From the IMG/VR virus record IMGVR_UViG_3300010885_006095, positions 1 through 36,712 of that record: 36,712 bases of DNA; one strand, given 5' to 3'. Of the stretch, positions 1 through 8,400 are shown piece after piece (positions within the stretch are counted from its first letter, which is position 1; every line of letters begins with the position of its first letter). A model generated the notes under the pieces. That model made no database searches. It was not told the origin of the DNA and saw only the letters and a program-made list of their open reading frames with translations. The DNA is from a virus. A program made the position numbers and the translations under genes.

Positions 1-449
1 ACCGTTTCCAAATCGGTGACAAGCAAGTCACTGTGTATGGCAAAGGTACAATTGACTGTGTGACCGAGACAGACATTTGGGATTGGAAAACATCGGCCAG
101 GAAATACTCTGCCCGTGACAAACAATCTCAGGCTGTACAGCCAACAATGTATTCAGCCGCAATGGTTGCCAAAGGTACTCACGAGTATCCTGTGACATTC
201 AAATACGGTGTTCTAGTTCGTGGTGGCAAGGGACAGATCGTTCCTGTTCACCGTAACGAAAGCCATGCCGATTGGCTTAGAGAGCAAGTGCGACCGCTTG
301 TGCGGACAGCACTCTTAATCGGCACAGACGAATCGTGGACTAAGAATGACACACACTACTTGTGTAGTCAAACCTGGTGCTCGTATTGGTCAGTATGCAA
401 AGGTAGCAAACTGTCCCCTGCGGACATTATCCCTAAGGAAGAATCATGA
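1..449 (+). CDS. PD-(D/E)XK exonuclease (RecB/Cas4-like), 5' partial
   Basis: The frame is already open at base 3 and the first possible start inside the window (GTG at 33) lies within a conserved core, so the true start is to the left. The visible 149 residues contain the hallmarks of a RecB/Cas4-type PD-(D/E)XK nuclease: a GTIDCV strand supplying the metal-binding Asp, then DIWDWKTS with the D-x-K pair, then a Gln/Tyr-rich helix (QAVQPTMYSAAMVA). Near the end, YLCSQTWCSYWSVC holds three closely spaced cysteines, as in family members that carry an Fe-S cluster, although the fourth ligand would lie outside the window. It probably degrades DNA ends during recombination or host DNA breakdown. 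It heads the visible replication operon and its TGA overlaps the next ATG. The family call is from motifs only. Confidence 0.75.
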   Translation, partial: RFQIGDKQVTVYGKGTIDCVTETDIWDWKTSARKYSARDKQSQAVQPTMYSAAMVAKGTHEYPVTFKYGVLVRGGKGQIVPVHRNESHADWLREQVRPLVRTALLIGTDESWTKNDTHYLCSQTWCSYWSVCKGSKLSPADIIPKEES

Positions 450-925
450 TTAGCAAAGACCAGTCCATCGTGACACAAGTAGCCGCAAAAATTGCGAGCG
501 AGTTGACATGCAAGACCGAAGCAGGTGGCACGTTGGAAAGCATTCAGTCCGCTTTCCTCAGCAACTTTGACTTCGTCAATGAAGTGTTACAGAATGCCCA
601 CGGCAACAGCATTGAACACGGTATGCAACTCATGCAGGAAGCATTCCCTAACACGACAGTTGAGGAATATATGCCCAAGACAGCCAAGGCAATGATCTCT
701 ACACCCCCACCCATGATGGGTAGTAAGGGAAGCGTTGAAATTGCTGGCAAGCAACACGGCGATCTACCAAACTGGTTGATTACCGCCTGTCAAAAGGCTG
801 GCGTTGGACGAGTGTGGGACAACCGTGATCAAGCAGTTGGCACGAAGCGTCCTTGGTTCAAGCAGGCAGACACAGTTGATGGACAAGAAGCTGTTGCCTT
901 TTGGCCACCGAAAGGTTCAGCATGA
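446..925 (+). CDS. hypothetical protein between exonuclease and helicase
   Basis: This 159-residue protein starts at an ATG that overlaps the TGA of the exonuclease gene (ATGA), with an AAGGAAGAA ribosome site just upstream. The N-terminal half is helical and acidic. A Pro/Met-rich linker (TPPPMMGS) follows, and the last ~50 residues form a compact module rich in Trp, Lys and Asp (LPNWLITACQKAG, VWDNRD, KRPWFK, AFWPP). The aromatic and basic C-terminus would fit nucleic-acid contact, but I cannot name the family. Placement between an exonuclease and the replicative helicase suggests a role in replication or recombination. Its stop overlaps the helicase start. Confidence 0.7.
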   Translation: MISKDQSIVTQVAAKIASELTCKTEAGGTLESIQSAFLSNFDFVNEVLQNAHGNSIEHGMQLMQEAFPNTTVEEYMPKTAKAMISTPPPMMGSKGSVEIAGKQHGDLPNWLITACQKAGVGRVWDNRDQAVGTKRPWFKQADTVDGQEAVAFWPPKGSA

Positions 926-1962
926 GCCTTGAGGACTTCGCATCAAAATGGGAAGCGTTGAAAGCGGGGGGCGAAAGCCCCCCGTCCTCACTTCCTGAAC
1001 CAAAACAAATGCATTACTACAGACCATTAGAGGAAGCGGCTGAAGAGTTTGTTCGTTGGGCGCAGTCGCCACACGAACGTATCTACACAGGGTTCAACGA
1101 CCTTGACCGTGAGATGCGTGGCATCGCTTCAGGCGAAATGTGCAACATCATTGGTTACAGCCACAGTGGCAAGACATTAGTTACATTAGAGATACTCAAA
1201 GCGAATCAGAATAAGAACGTGGTTTACTTCGTCCCTGACGAACCACGCACACTCGTTCTCATCAAGTTGGCTTGCGTAACTCACGGTGTCAACGCCATAG
1301 ATCTTGAGCGTTCAATCGCTCAGGACGACGCTGGTGCTATTGATCTGCTCAAGCAGACAGCCAACGAACACTTCCCCAACCTTGCTGTGTTTGATCAGCC
1401 TATGGCTTTATCGGACATGGAGAAATCAATGAGCGAAGTGTCAAGCATGTGGAGTCAGAAACCTGACCTCATTGTGTTTGACTACCTAGAACTATTGCAA
1501 GGTGGAGGCGAGGATGTCGCATCTAAAGCCAACACACTCAAAGCATGGGGGCGACGACATGATGTCCCACTCATTGCTCTACATCAAACCTCACGAACGT
1601 CAGGTGCTGATGGTAAACGTATGACCATCTCATCAGGTGCGTTCGGTGGAGAACAGCAAGCGACACACATCATTGGTGTGCGACGCAAACGCTTTGAGAT
1701 TGATGCACAGATCCGTGAACTTGAAACTAAGCTTGACAAGTCGTCAGCGTCCGAACGGGCGATGGAACAACTTGACAACCTGCGTTACGAGGCTCGTATC
1801 CACACTCACACACTTACACTCAACCTGGTCAAGAACAAGCGTCCAGCAGGCAACCTCATAGATGACATTGACTTTGAGATTGAGCAAGGCACAGGGCGTT
1901 TAACAAGACTGAGCGAGGGTGAACTGCCCTCGCAGTTCCTCCGTGAGGCTCGCCATGACTAA
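922..1962 (+). CDS. replicative DNA helicase, DnaB/RecA-fold ATPase
   Basis: I place the start at ATG 922, which overlaps the preceding TGA in an ATGA junction and has AAAGG upstream, rather than the in-frame TTG at 901. The 346-residue protein has a short N-terminal segment and then a RecA-type core. Walker A is GYSHSGKT (residues 78-85). DEPR follows at the end of the next strand, DLIVFDYLELL forms Walker B, and LIALHQTSR followed by GAFGGEQQATHIIGVRRKR matches the later DnaB-family motifs that sense nucleotide and bind DNA. It lacks the long N-terminal domain of bacterial DnaB, as is common for phage versions. With the primase encoded directly downstream it probably forms the fork-unwinding machinery. 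A DnaB-type helicase is favoured over a RecA/UvsX recombinase because of the DYLELL and HQTSR context. Confidence 0.85.
   Translation: MSLEDFASKWEALKAGGESPPSSLPEPKQMHYYRPLEEAAEEFVRWAQSPHERIYTGFNDLDREMRGIASGEMCNIIGYSHSGKTLVTLEILKANQNKNVVYFVPDEPRTLVLIKLACVTHGVNAIDLERSIAQDDAGAIDLLKQTANEHFPNLAVFDQPMALSDMEKSMSEVSSMWSQKPDLIVFDYLELLQGGGEDVASKANTLKAWGRRHDVPLIALHQTSRTSGADGKRMTISSGAFGGEQQATHIIGVRRKRFEIDAQIRELETKLDKSSASERAMEQLDNLRYEARIHTHTLTLNLVKNKRPAGNLIDDIDFEIEQGTGRLTRLSEGELPSQFLREARHD
965..984 (+). other. GC-rich hairpin with GAAA tetraloop inside helicase start region
   Basis: CGGGGGGC (965-972), GAAA (973-976) and GCCCCCCG (977-984) form a perfect 8-bp stem closed by a GNRA-class tetraloop. It begins 43 nt after the helicase ATG and is translated as part of a Gly/Pro/Ser linker. 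No T-run follows, so it is not a standard terminator. It could slow ribosomes or protect mRNA ends. Confidence 0.6.
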
Positions 1963-2857
1963 CGAACTAGATGACGTACTCGCACAGTACATCGCCTTGT
2001 TCCGTGGTCGTGGAGACGCATACGGGTCGTGGGACGGTGGCTGTGTAAGAGAACCACTCACAGACGACACATTCAGACAGCACCTATTCGGTGACACATT
2101 TGTAGGCGTATATCCATGCGTGTACTACAAAGGTGAAACTAAATGCGTGTGGGGTTGCACAGACATTGACTATGACAACCCTGATGAAGCATGGATGCTC
2201 CATGACGCATTTGAATCTGTCGGTGTGAAGTCATGGGTGGAACGCACAAGGCGTGGCTACCACATTTGGGTGTTCGCAACAGAACTTGTACCCGCATCAG
2301 AGATGCGACGCATGTTCCTAGCTGCCCATCAAGTCACAGGACTCAACCCCAAAGAAGTAAACCCGAAACAAGAAACACTTAACGTTGGACAACTAGGCAA
2401 CTATGTTCGTCTCCCTTATCCGAACGACAACACAGGGCAACGCATGATGATCAAACGCGATCTCACAACAATCCCCTTGTCATCGTTCCTTGAGGAAGCG
2501 CACAAGCATCTAGTGTTATCGGAAACGATCACACGGTTGGCTGACTATTATCAGCCTCCAGTAATTACATACACGGTGTCCGCACCGTCTCATGACATGG
2601 CTGAGTCTGCACGACGACTCACACCGCTAGGTCGTACCATCTTTAGAGATGGCCCGATTGAGGGGCGTGACAGGTCAACCACACTCACACATCTAGCCCA
2701 CGAATGCAGAAAAGCGAACCTCAATCCCGAGGACGCACTATCAATATTGGAGGATGCTGATTTACGATGGGGAAAATACATGATGAGGGGCGAAGCGGGG
2801 ATACTGGAACTTCAGAAGTTACTGGTACGAGCGTACGGTCACATTCAATCTACATAG
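1955..2857 (+). CDS. DNA primase, archaeo-eukaryotic (AEP/PrimPol) type
   Basis: ATG 1955 lies 8 nt inside the end of the helicase gene, the same overlap style seen elsewhere in this operon. The 300-residue protein shows AEP primase motifs: CTDIDYD (residues 69-74) with the DxD metal-binding pair, then RRGYHIWVF (H103) matching the second conserved motif in which a His contacts the nucleotide. A later segment, QLGNYVRLPYP, is typical of phage and plasmid primases of this class. The C-terminal ~100 residues are a helical domain that may be the priming accessory region or the helicase contact. The role is to make primers at the fork opened by the upstream helicase. The primase-superfamily assignment is fairly secure; whether it also polymerises cannot be told. 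Confidence 0.75.
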   Translation: MTNELDDVLAQYIALFRGRGDAYGSWDGGCVREPLTDDTFRQHLFGDTFVGVYPCVYYKGETKCVWGCTDIDYDNPDEAWMLHDAFESVGVKSWVERTRRGYHIWVFATELVPASEMRRMFLAAHQVTGLNPKEVNPKQETLNVGQLGNYVRLPYPNDNTGQRMMIKRDLTTIPLSSFLEEAHKHLVLSETITRLADYYQPPVITYTVSAPSHDMAESARRLTPLGRTIFRDGPIEGRDRSTTLTHLAHECRKANLNPEDALSILEDADLRWGKYMMRGEAGILELQKLLVRAYGHIQST

Positions 2858-3180
2858 AGGGCCGACCACACCCTAAGGAACGTCCACGAGCAACAGCCAA
2901 GAACGGTAAAGCGTTCATGTACACACCAACAAAAACTGTTGATGCTGAAAAGAAAATTGCTGAAGCATGGGACGGACCTGTGTTCCACGGTGAAGTAGCA
3001 GTACACATTGTCATAGACAGTGAAGGTACTGCGGTCATCGTAGAACGTGTGGACATTGAAACTAAATCATCTTTGCGTGGCGACATAGATAACTATGTCA
3101 AAACGGTTCTTGATGGTTTGAATGGTGTAGCATGGTTGGACGACAAACAAGTCGTAAAGATTGTGGCGATAAAAGCATGA
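2767..3180 (+). CDS. rusA-like: RusA-like Holliday junction resolvase
   Basis: This 137-residue protein has the RusA signature: an N-terminal EGRPHPKERPRAT segment (conserved G.P.PK.RPR), then RGDIDNYVKTVLDGLNG with D106 and D108, and AWLDDKQV with D125/D126, giving the acidic residues that bind magnesium. RusA enzymes cut four-way junctions symmetrically and in phages help resolve replication or recombination intermediates before packaging. The start is uncertain. ATG 2767 has GGAGG about 12 nt upstream but adds ~27 residues not usual in the family and overlaps the primase gene by 91 nt; no other ATG, GTG or TTG lies nearer the conserved core. The stop overlaps the next start (ATGA). Confidence 0.85.
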   Translation: MGKIHDEGRSGDTGTSEVTGTSVRSHSIYIEGRPHPKERPRATAKNGKAFMYTPTKTVDAEKKIAEAWDGPVFHGEVAVHIVIDSEGTAVIVERVDIETKSSLRGDIDNYVKTVLDGLNGVAWLDDKQVVKIVAIKA

Positions 3181-3641
3181 GTACTTACAAGAATCAGCCT
3201 TGGTCATCACGAATCAAAACGATGGGCGACACCGCCGAAACAGCGTTTGAATCAGTACACCCCGAAGCACACCGACTAGGAATGTTACGTCCCTCGTTTG
3301 ACACACGAGGAATGCGTGACACCATGCGATACGCCCCCGACTACATGCTCCCCGATGGGTTGTATGAAGTTATGGGTTGTGCATCACGAGGAGACAGCCT
3401 ACTTAAGACACGTTTTGACAAACTGACATCAATGTCAGTATGGCAAGCAATCGGGCCAGTCAACTTGTGGATTTGGGATTCAAGTAAGAAACGTTACTGG
3501 GTAGCACCACTCAATGATTGGGTTAAAGCCTTTCATAAATTTGGTGAAGTCGCAAGATTCCCTGACAACAACAAACCTTACTTTGCTTTACACATCAACT
3601 ACTTCCCTACAGAACCAATTAAGCATGACATACAACCTTGA
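3177..3641 (+). CDS. putative PD-(D/E)XK-type endonuclease
   Basis: The start is set at ATG 3177, which overlaps the RusA stop; an earlier in-frame ATG at 3132 would lie deep in the resolvase gene. The 154-residue protein has an APDYMLPDGLYEVMG segment, a plausible PD...E-x-x core with the usual Lys displaced or replaced, followed by a basic helix (LLKTRFDKL) and Trp-rich strands (VNLWIWDSSKKRYWV). This layout resembles small phage PD-(D/E)XK proteins, but the catalytic set is incomplete, so function is inference. Position among recombination genes is compatible. Its end overlaps the next gene by 17 nt. Confidence 0.55.
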   Translation: MSTYKNQPWSSRIKTMGDTAETAFESVHPEAHRLGMLRPSFDTRGMRDTMRYAPDYMLPDGLYEVMGCASRGDSLLKTRFDKLTSMSVWQAIGPVNLWIWDSSKKRYWVAPLNDWVKAFHKFGEVARFPDNNKPYFALHINYFPTEPIKHDIQP

Positions 3642-4404
3642 TCTATTTGCCTCCACACCTATCTCTGATGGTGATTGGTTATTGCAGTTAGGAGAAGCAC
3701 CCGACCTGCAAGACACTGATCATATCCAAGTAGTCATAGAAGCAATTGAGCAACTGTCACCGCAATCAAAGTTCTGCATTGAAGCAATCTTTTATGAACG
3801 TATTCCATACAGTGAACTTGGTGGACGCCTCGGCGTGAGTAAACCTCACGCTTGGCGTCTGTCCAACAAAGCAATGGAAGAATTACGCAATCTACTATCA
3901 ACCAACAAAGTCCTAAACGAAAGGTACGACATGTTTTCTAATTGGAACGAAGCAGTGTCATCAGTAGTACTAAACTTTCATAACGTTTCAGATAAACGCA
4001 AAGTTGAAGTTAGCGAACTAGACAAATATATTTACAACATGTGTCAATACTCTGAAGATCGTGTTTATGAAGAAGCAACATTTATGGACATCAACGATCT
4101 TGGTCGCCTGGCAACGTCACATCTTAAATCAATTGGTGCGTGGGACTTACATGCCACCATTGATCTACTTGTCAAAAAGCAACACGACTACGGTCACAAC
4201 AACATTTTGGGATTCGGTTTGCTTGGATTATGTATCCGCATCTCAGATAAGATTGCACGACTGGTTTCGTTAGAGAAGCGTGGCTCAAAGCCACACAACG
4301 AATCAGTCATTGACACATGGACTGACATTGTCGGCTATGCATCAATTGCGAAGATGTTAGAAAACGGAACATTCAAACTTGAACTGGAGAACACCAATGA
4401 CTGA
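3625..4404 (+). CDS. sigma-region-4-like HTH fused to Nmad1/DUF1599 domain
   Basis: ATG 3625 gives 259 residues. Residues ~38-95 (EQLSPQSKF...IPYSELGGRLGVSKPHAWRLSNKAMEEL) read as a sigma-70 region 4 helix-turn-helix: a first helix, the SELGGRLGVS turn and an AWRLSNKA recognition helix. Residues ~170-245 carry KKQHDYGHNNILGFGLLGLCIRISDKIARL followed by ESVIDTWTDIVGYASIA. This pattern (DYG..N, R..DK..R, ES..DT..D..GYA) is that of DUF1599/Nmad1, a family tied to phage nucleotide or base modification. No sigma region 2 is present, so it is unlikely to be a complete sigma factor. It could be a DNA-guided modification-linked regulator, or the HTH may serve as a transcription adaptor. It overlaps both neighbours. 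Confidence 0.7.
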   Translation: MTYNLDLFASTPISDGDWLLQLGEAPDLQDTDHIQVVIEAIEQLSPQSKFCIEAIFYERIPYSELGGRLGVSKPHAWRLSNKAMEELRNLLSTNKVLNERYDMFSNWNEAVSSVVLNFHNVSDKRKVEVSELDKYIYNMCQYSEDRVYEEATFMDINDLGRLATSHLKSIGAWDLHATIDLLVKKQHDYGHNNILGFGLLGLCIRISDKIARLVSLEKRGSKPHNESVIDTWTDIVGYASIAKMLENGTFKLELENTND

Positions 4405-4567
4405 TAAAGAACTAACATTTATTGACATCGCCGCACTTGGAATGGCAATCACCCTATACCTAGGACGCGACGACAAGACCATCATTGACTACATTGGACA
4501 CATTGCGGACAGTATCAAAGCCGAGATGGAGAAAGACAAAAATGATGCAGAACCTGAAACTACTTGA
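4397..4567 (+). CDS. small hypothetical protein (56 aa)
   Basis: ATG 4397 starts 8 nt before the end of the preceding gene, with GGAGA upstream. The 56-residue product has a hydrophobic helix-like stretch (IDIAALGMAITLYL) followed by a charged segment and an acidic/lysine tail (MEKDKNDAEPE). It is too short and too charged at the end for me to call it a membrane protein with confidence. The consistent overlap pattern and ribosome site support translation. Function unknown. Confidence 0.5.
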   Translation: MTDKELTFIDIAALGMAITLYLGRDDKTIIDYIGHIADSIKAEMEKDKNDAEPETT

Positions 4568-4721
4568 GGAGTTGCTAGATGATCTTGTTCTTGAAGCAGT
4601 TCGCAAAGGAGTGCCTAAAGCACATCTCGCATGCATATACGATGTCAAAAACAAAACTATCCCCGCAATTCGCAACTCAACTCCAACACGACGCTACAAG
4701 ACAGGAGAAAAAATTGAGTGA
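4542..4721 (+). CDS. small hypothetical protein (59 aa)
   Basis: Starts at ATG 4542 (or 4545), inside the end of the previous gene, with GGAG at 4528-4531. The product begins with a Leu/Asp-rich amphipathic helix (LKLLEELLDDLVLEAV), then GVPKAHLACIYDVKNKTIP and a basic Arg/Thr end. The middle segment could be a short helix-turn-helix, but that is a guess. A longer frame opens at 4485 but lacks a ribosome site. The stop overlaps the next gene's TTG start. Confidence 0.45.
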   Translation: MMQNLKLLEELLDDLVLEAVRKGVPKAHLACIYDVKNKTIPAIRNSTPTRRYKTGEKIE

Positions 4722-4959
4722 CGAATTCTTCAACTCCATAGATCCAAAAGACCTAGAAGATCTACAGGCCCGGGCAGAAAAAATAGAACACGAAGCTGAC
4801 ACCTTCTTTGAGATCAAACTCATGATTCCATTTGAAGGAGCGATGCAGTTCCTAGATTCCTACGAAGAAGCAATGACAGGAGACATGATGTCAATCATGA
4901 ACATGCTCTTTGTTGTCGGCGCTATCGCAGAGAGTTTAAAGTTCCAGTTAGACAAATAG
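4714..4959 (+). CDS. small acidic protein with TTG start (81 aa)
   Basis: The open frame extends back to 4579, but the upstream part is Cys/His/Gln-rich and unlike its neighbours, whereas TTG 4714 has AGGAGA (4703-4708) at good spacing and overlaps the previous stop by 8 nt (TTGAGTGA), the same geometry as the ATG junctions upstream. From there the product is 81 residues: an acidic helix (DPKDLEDLQARAEKIEHEADTF), then FEGAMQFLDSYEEAM and a hydrophobic helix (MMSIMNMLFVVGAIAESL). This is the last gene of the leftmost operon; its TAG directly abuts the stop of the convergent endolysin gene. Function unknown. Confidence 0.55.
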   Translation: MSDEFFNSIDPKDLEDLQARAEKIEHEADTFFEIKLMIPFEGAMQFLDSYEEAMTGDMMSIMNMLFVVGAIAESLKFQLDK

Positions 4960-4971
4960 TTATTTAACTGG
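4944..4971. terminator. putative bidirectional stem-loop at convergent gene junction
   Basis: CCAGTT (4944-4949) pairs with AACTGG (4966-4971), and AAATA (4954-4958) pairs with TATTT (4961-4965) around a 2-nt centre, with a 4-nt bulge (AGAC) on one side. The stem lies over both stop codons. TTT follows on the plus strand; the minus-strand T-run is poor. It may separate converging transcripts, but it is A/T-rich and not a strong classical terminator. Confidence 0.4.
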
Positions 4972-5430
4972 TTTAAGCAAGCAAGCAAACACAGCATCCA
5001 CATAGCCAGCGTCGTTGGCTACTGTGGGGCTGAGTTCAACATGTATCCAAGAACCGCCAGTCCCAATCGTGGACTTCTTGTATACATCCCATCCGTTGCG
5101 GTCGCAACGCCAGCCTCGCCCAAATGGCCCGCCGAGGTAATCCCCAATATATTCCAAACCAAAAGCTTCAGCATTACGCACTAAGAAATCCATCAATGCC
5201 AAACCGTCCTCACGGTTTGCATAACGCAAATCAACAGCACGACCAGTGCCATGCACACTCGGCTTATCATGCTCACGTTGCAAACGAACATTCCACGTAC
5301 CAAGACTCTTAATCTTGCCACCATTCAAGAACACAACCCAATCCTTGAACTTCTCCATACCCTTTAACTTCCCTTTACTGTTGCCATCCCAACCCGTATA
5401 AGGACGACCTCTTGAAAATAAACCCATCAT
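4960..5430 (-). CDS. endolysin, M15-family (VanY-like) peptidase
   Basis: The 156-residue protein has the LAS/M15 zinc-peptidase signature: SVHGTGRAVDL (S58-x-H60...D67), matching SxHxxGxAxD, and SWIHVEL with H130 and E132 as third ligand and base. Such enzymes cut peptide bonds of the cell-wall stem or cross-bridge. No signal peptide is visible, so export would need a holin, and two small membrane proteins are encoded near the portal. No separate wall-binding domain is seen, though the first ~45 residues could serve. A strong GGAGG lies upstream of an ATGATG pair (5430 and 5427); the second ATG has better spacing. The start overlaps the giant gene's stop. It is the last gene of the leftward late operon. 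Confidence 0.85.
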   Translation of the reverse strand: MMGLFSRGRPYTGWDGNSKGKLKGMEKFKDWVVFLNGGKIKSLGTWNVRLQREHDKPSVHGTGRAVDLRYANREDGLALMDFLVRNAEAFGLEYIGDYLGGPFGRGWRCDRNGWDVYKKSTIGTGGSWIHVELSPTVANDAGYVDAVFACLLKPVK

Positions 5431-8400
5431 TGACCTCCACTAGCAATATTACGAAGAGCATTCTGCTCCAACTTTTGGCGACGTAACTCTGACTCTTTCA
5501 TACCAGGAGTAACAGTAGTCAACGGAATACCAAACAGACCCATCAACTTGTTGGTCTGATTTTCCATTCCACGTTCACTTGAAGGCATAACACCCTCAGC
5601 CTGACCAAGCGGTGGGAACAAGTTACTCATAGCATAATTCATCTTAGGAGTAACACCCTGCTCACCATTAGGCAACTGTCGTTGCTGACCCATAAAAGCG
5701 GCAAGAACGTCAATAGCAGGTGATAGAGGTCCACCGATAGCACCTTCAGCCTTTGCTCGGAAAGGTACACCAGTATTCAAATGCGTATTACCCATCACTT
5801 CTAATGGCACACGCAAGCCAGGGTTTACATAACCAAGCAGACGCTTCGGGTCTGCCATCATAGCGAACTGTTCGTTCATCTTATTGAAACCAAGGTCAAG
5901 GTTCAAATAAGTGTCCCCACCTAACTTCACTCCGCCACTTTCACGAAGCCACTTAGGAACAATATCGTCCTCAGAATTCTGACCAAGGTTCTGCATCAAG
6001 TGCGTGTACAACAAATACGGACGTGGGTTAGCAAATCTGTTGATTGTTTGCATCGGCAAGTTACGAGACATCCAAAACCAAAATGGCACAATGCCACGCA
6101 ATGACTCATCAACACGACCAATATCCACATAATCAAACAAGTAACGCTTCACACGAGCAGCCGCCATGTTCATGTCGTAGCCCTGTACAGCAGAGTCGTA
6201 TGCAAGCATGAAACGTGAAGAACCTTCAGCAGTTTCATTGTACTTACGGAAAAAACGTGTGTACTTGTTATTTGCAAGAGTTGCACGCTTAGGGTTCCAG
6301 TTAGCGAACGCTTCACCGCTACGGCCATAGCCCGTAGCATCAGCGGCAGATATAGCAAGATTAAACAGTCGTGCTTCCTCTTCAGGTAAAGAATCAACAA
6401 AAGCTTTTGCTGTGCCAGCCTTCAACGCGTCCTGCCAGCCTCGGTACAAACCAAGACCTTTCATAAGATTCTTGGTTTCTGCACCAGCCGCATACAAACT
6501 AAACGTGTTAGTCATGACGTTACGCACAACGAAACCAGGCGTTGACAAAGCATACGCTTTAAAGAAACCTGTGTATGAACCAAGGAACTTGTTGACCCCC
6601 CGAACAAATTCAGGTTGTTGGAAACGAGACATGTTGGTAATAATCGGGATCATTGATTCACGAGCTTGAAGGTTTGGCATACCAAACTTTTCAAGCGTTG
6701 TGAAACCATCCTTAATATCCAACCAAATTTCCTCACCAAGATTCTCATCAAAGAAATCATGAGTTAAAGCAAACATTGCTTTACGAGCCACATCCTGACC
6801 CATCATGTAATCCATATGCATGTTGACGTAGTCTGCCTTGACACGCAAGAACGCGTCGTACTCTTTCGTATTCTTATATTCAAAACGATCAATCATTATG
6901 CCACGGACACGCTCAGAACCTCGTGGCTTAGTCTTATCTTCAACACGACCGTACTCACGAAGCAGTTCTTCAGCATCATTAACAAGTGAATCAAACTCCA
7001 AGCGTTTGATTTCAGCAGTATCACTACTCTTACCAAGAGCTTGTGAACGAGAAAGAAGTTGTTGTAACTCATCAAGCTTATCTTTTAAGGGAGCGACGAC
7101 ATGTATGCGGTGAGCCGCATCAGTCATTTTGTTGATCTGTGCGAGGTCAACTTGTTGAGCCATTTCAAGAAGCGTTTGTTCAAGACTAGCAATCTTTTGT
7201 TCAGTAGTCTTAACGTTCTTTTCAAGAACTTTCTTTGCTTCCTTATGAGCCTTGGACTTGATAACAGCTTTCACTTCATCAAGTTGTTTCTTGATTGGTA
7301 ACGCCTGCTCAGTAAGATTGTCAATACGCTTTTTCATATCATCACGAGCATTCTTACCAATGCGAGTGAAGTACAACGCCAAGTTAGCGTCGTCAGCAAG
7401 CACGCGTTCAAAGAAACCAATCTGTGACTTATTGAAATCTATATCACGCAGATTCTTTACAGAGGTAGCAGACGAAGCAACATCCCAAGTCTTAGGATAC
7501 AACTTGGCGACCTCGTCAACAATAACATTTTTAGCCTCAATAAAAGTCATACCTTGCTCACGCAAGTCTGCCATTCGGGTCAAAGCATTATATTCACCAT
7601 TAGTGGAATCAGTGATAGCCTTAAGATCTTTGGCAAAGTCATCACGAACTAAACGATAACGATACTGTGCACCAGCAACAGTGTCTACTTCATAAGCTTG
7701 AGCACGTTTAAACGCCTCATTGAAAGCCTCAGAAGGCTCCATGCCTTCTTCATCAATAAGTTTCTGAACAGAGTTCTTAAACCTACTGCTTTTAACATTG
7801 ACTTTCTTCTTGGCTTTACCATTCAAAGCAACACGGCCCGCCTCTTCAGCAGTAGCCCTGATCTCAGACTCCACACGGCTTGTCGCCGCTTGACGTGACA
7901 GTCCTTCCTTCTGCATAAGATCCTGAATAAGTTTAGGTTTAGTGTCCTCTAACTCTTTAATCTTTGCACTGACTTTGCCAATACTGCGACGAGTCCCAAA
8001 GGGAGCGTCGCTATCTTTATCAAACTGTCCTTTGAGTTTTTCAATTTCTAAACGAATATTGTTAATTCGTTCACGAGCCTTTTCACTTTTACCAATTGAA
8101 ACATGGTAGTCAGCAACGTGGCTATCGTCAGCAAGTGCGGCGACATGATTAAAGACTGCCTCGTCTTTGGAACCACTCCATGCTTTATCTAGTTCTTTAA
8201 GACGTGCTTTGCGTGTTGCGCTATCAATTGATACAACATCGTTTTTGTCAGATCTTGATGTGAAACCTAGAGCGTCAACGACTTCTTCCATTGTCAGATC
8301 GCCATCTTTGATGGCTTTAATTATACGACTCATTTTTTCTAGACCCGCATTGCGGTATATGGGGTCAGTTGTCAATAACTGCTGTTGTAGTTCGCCTAAT

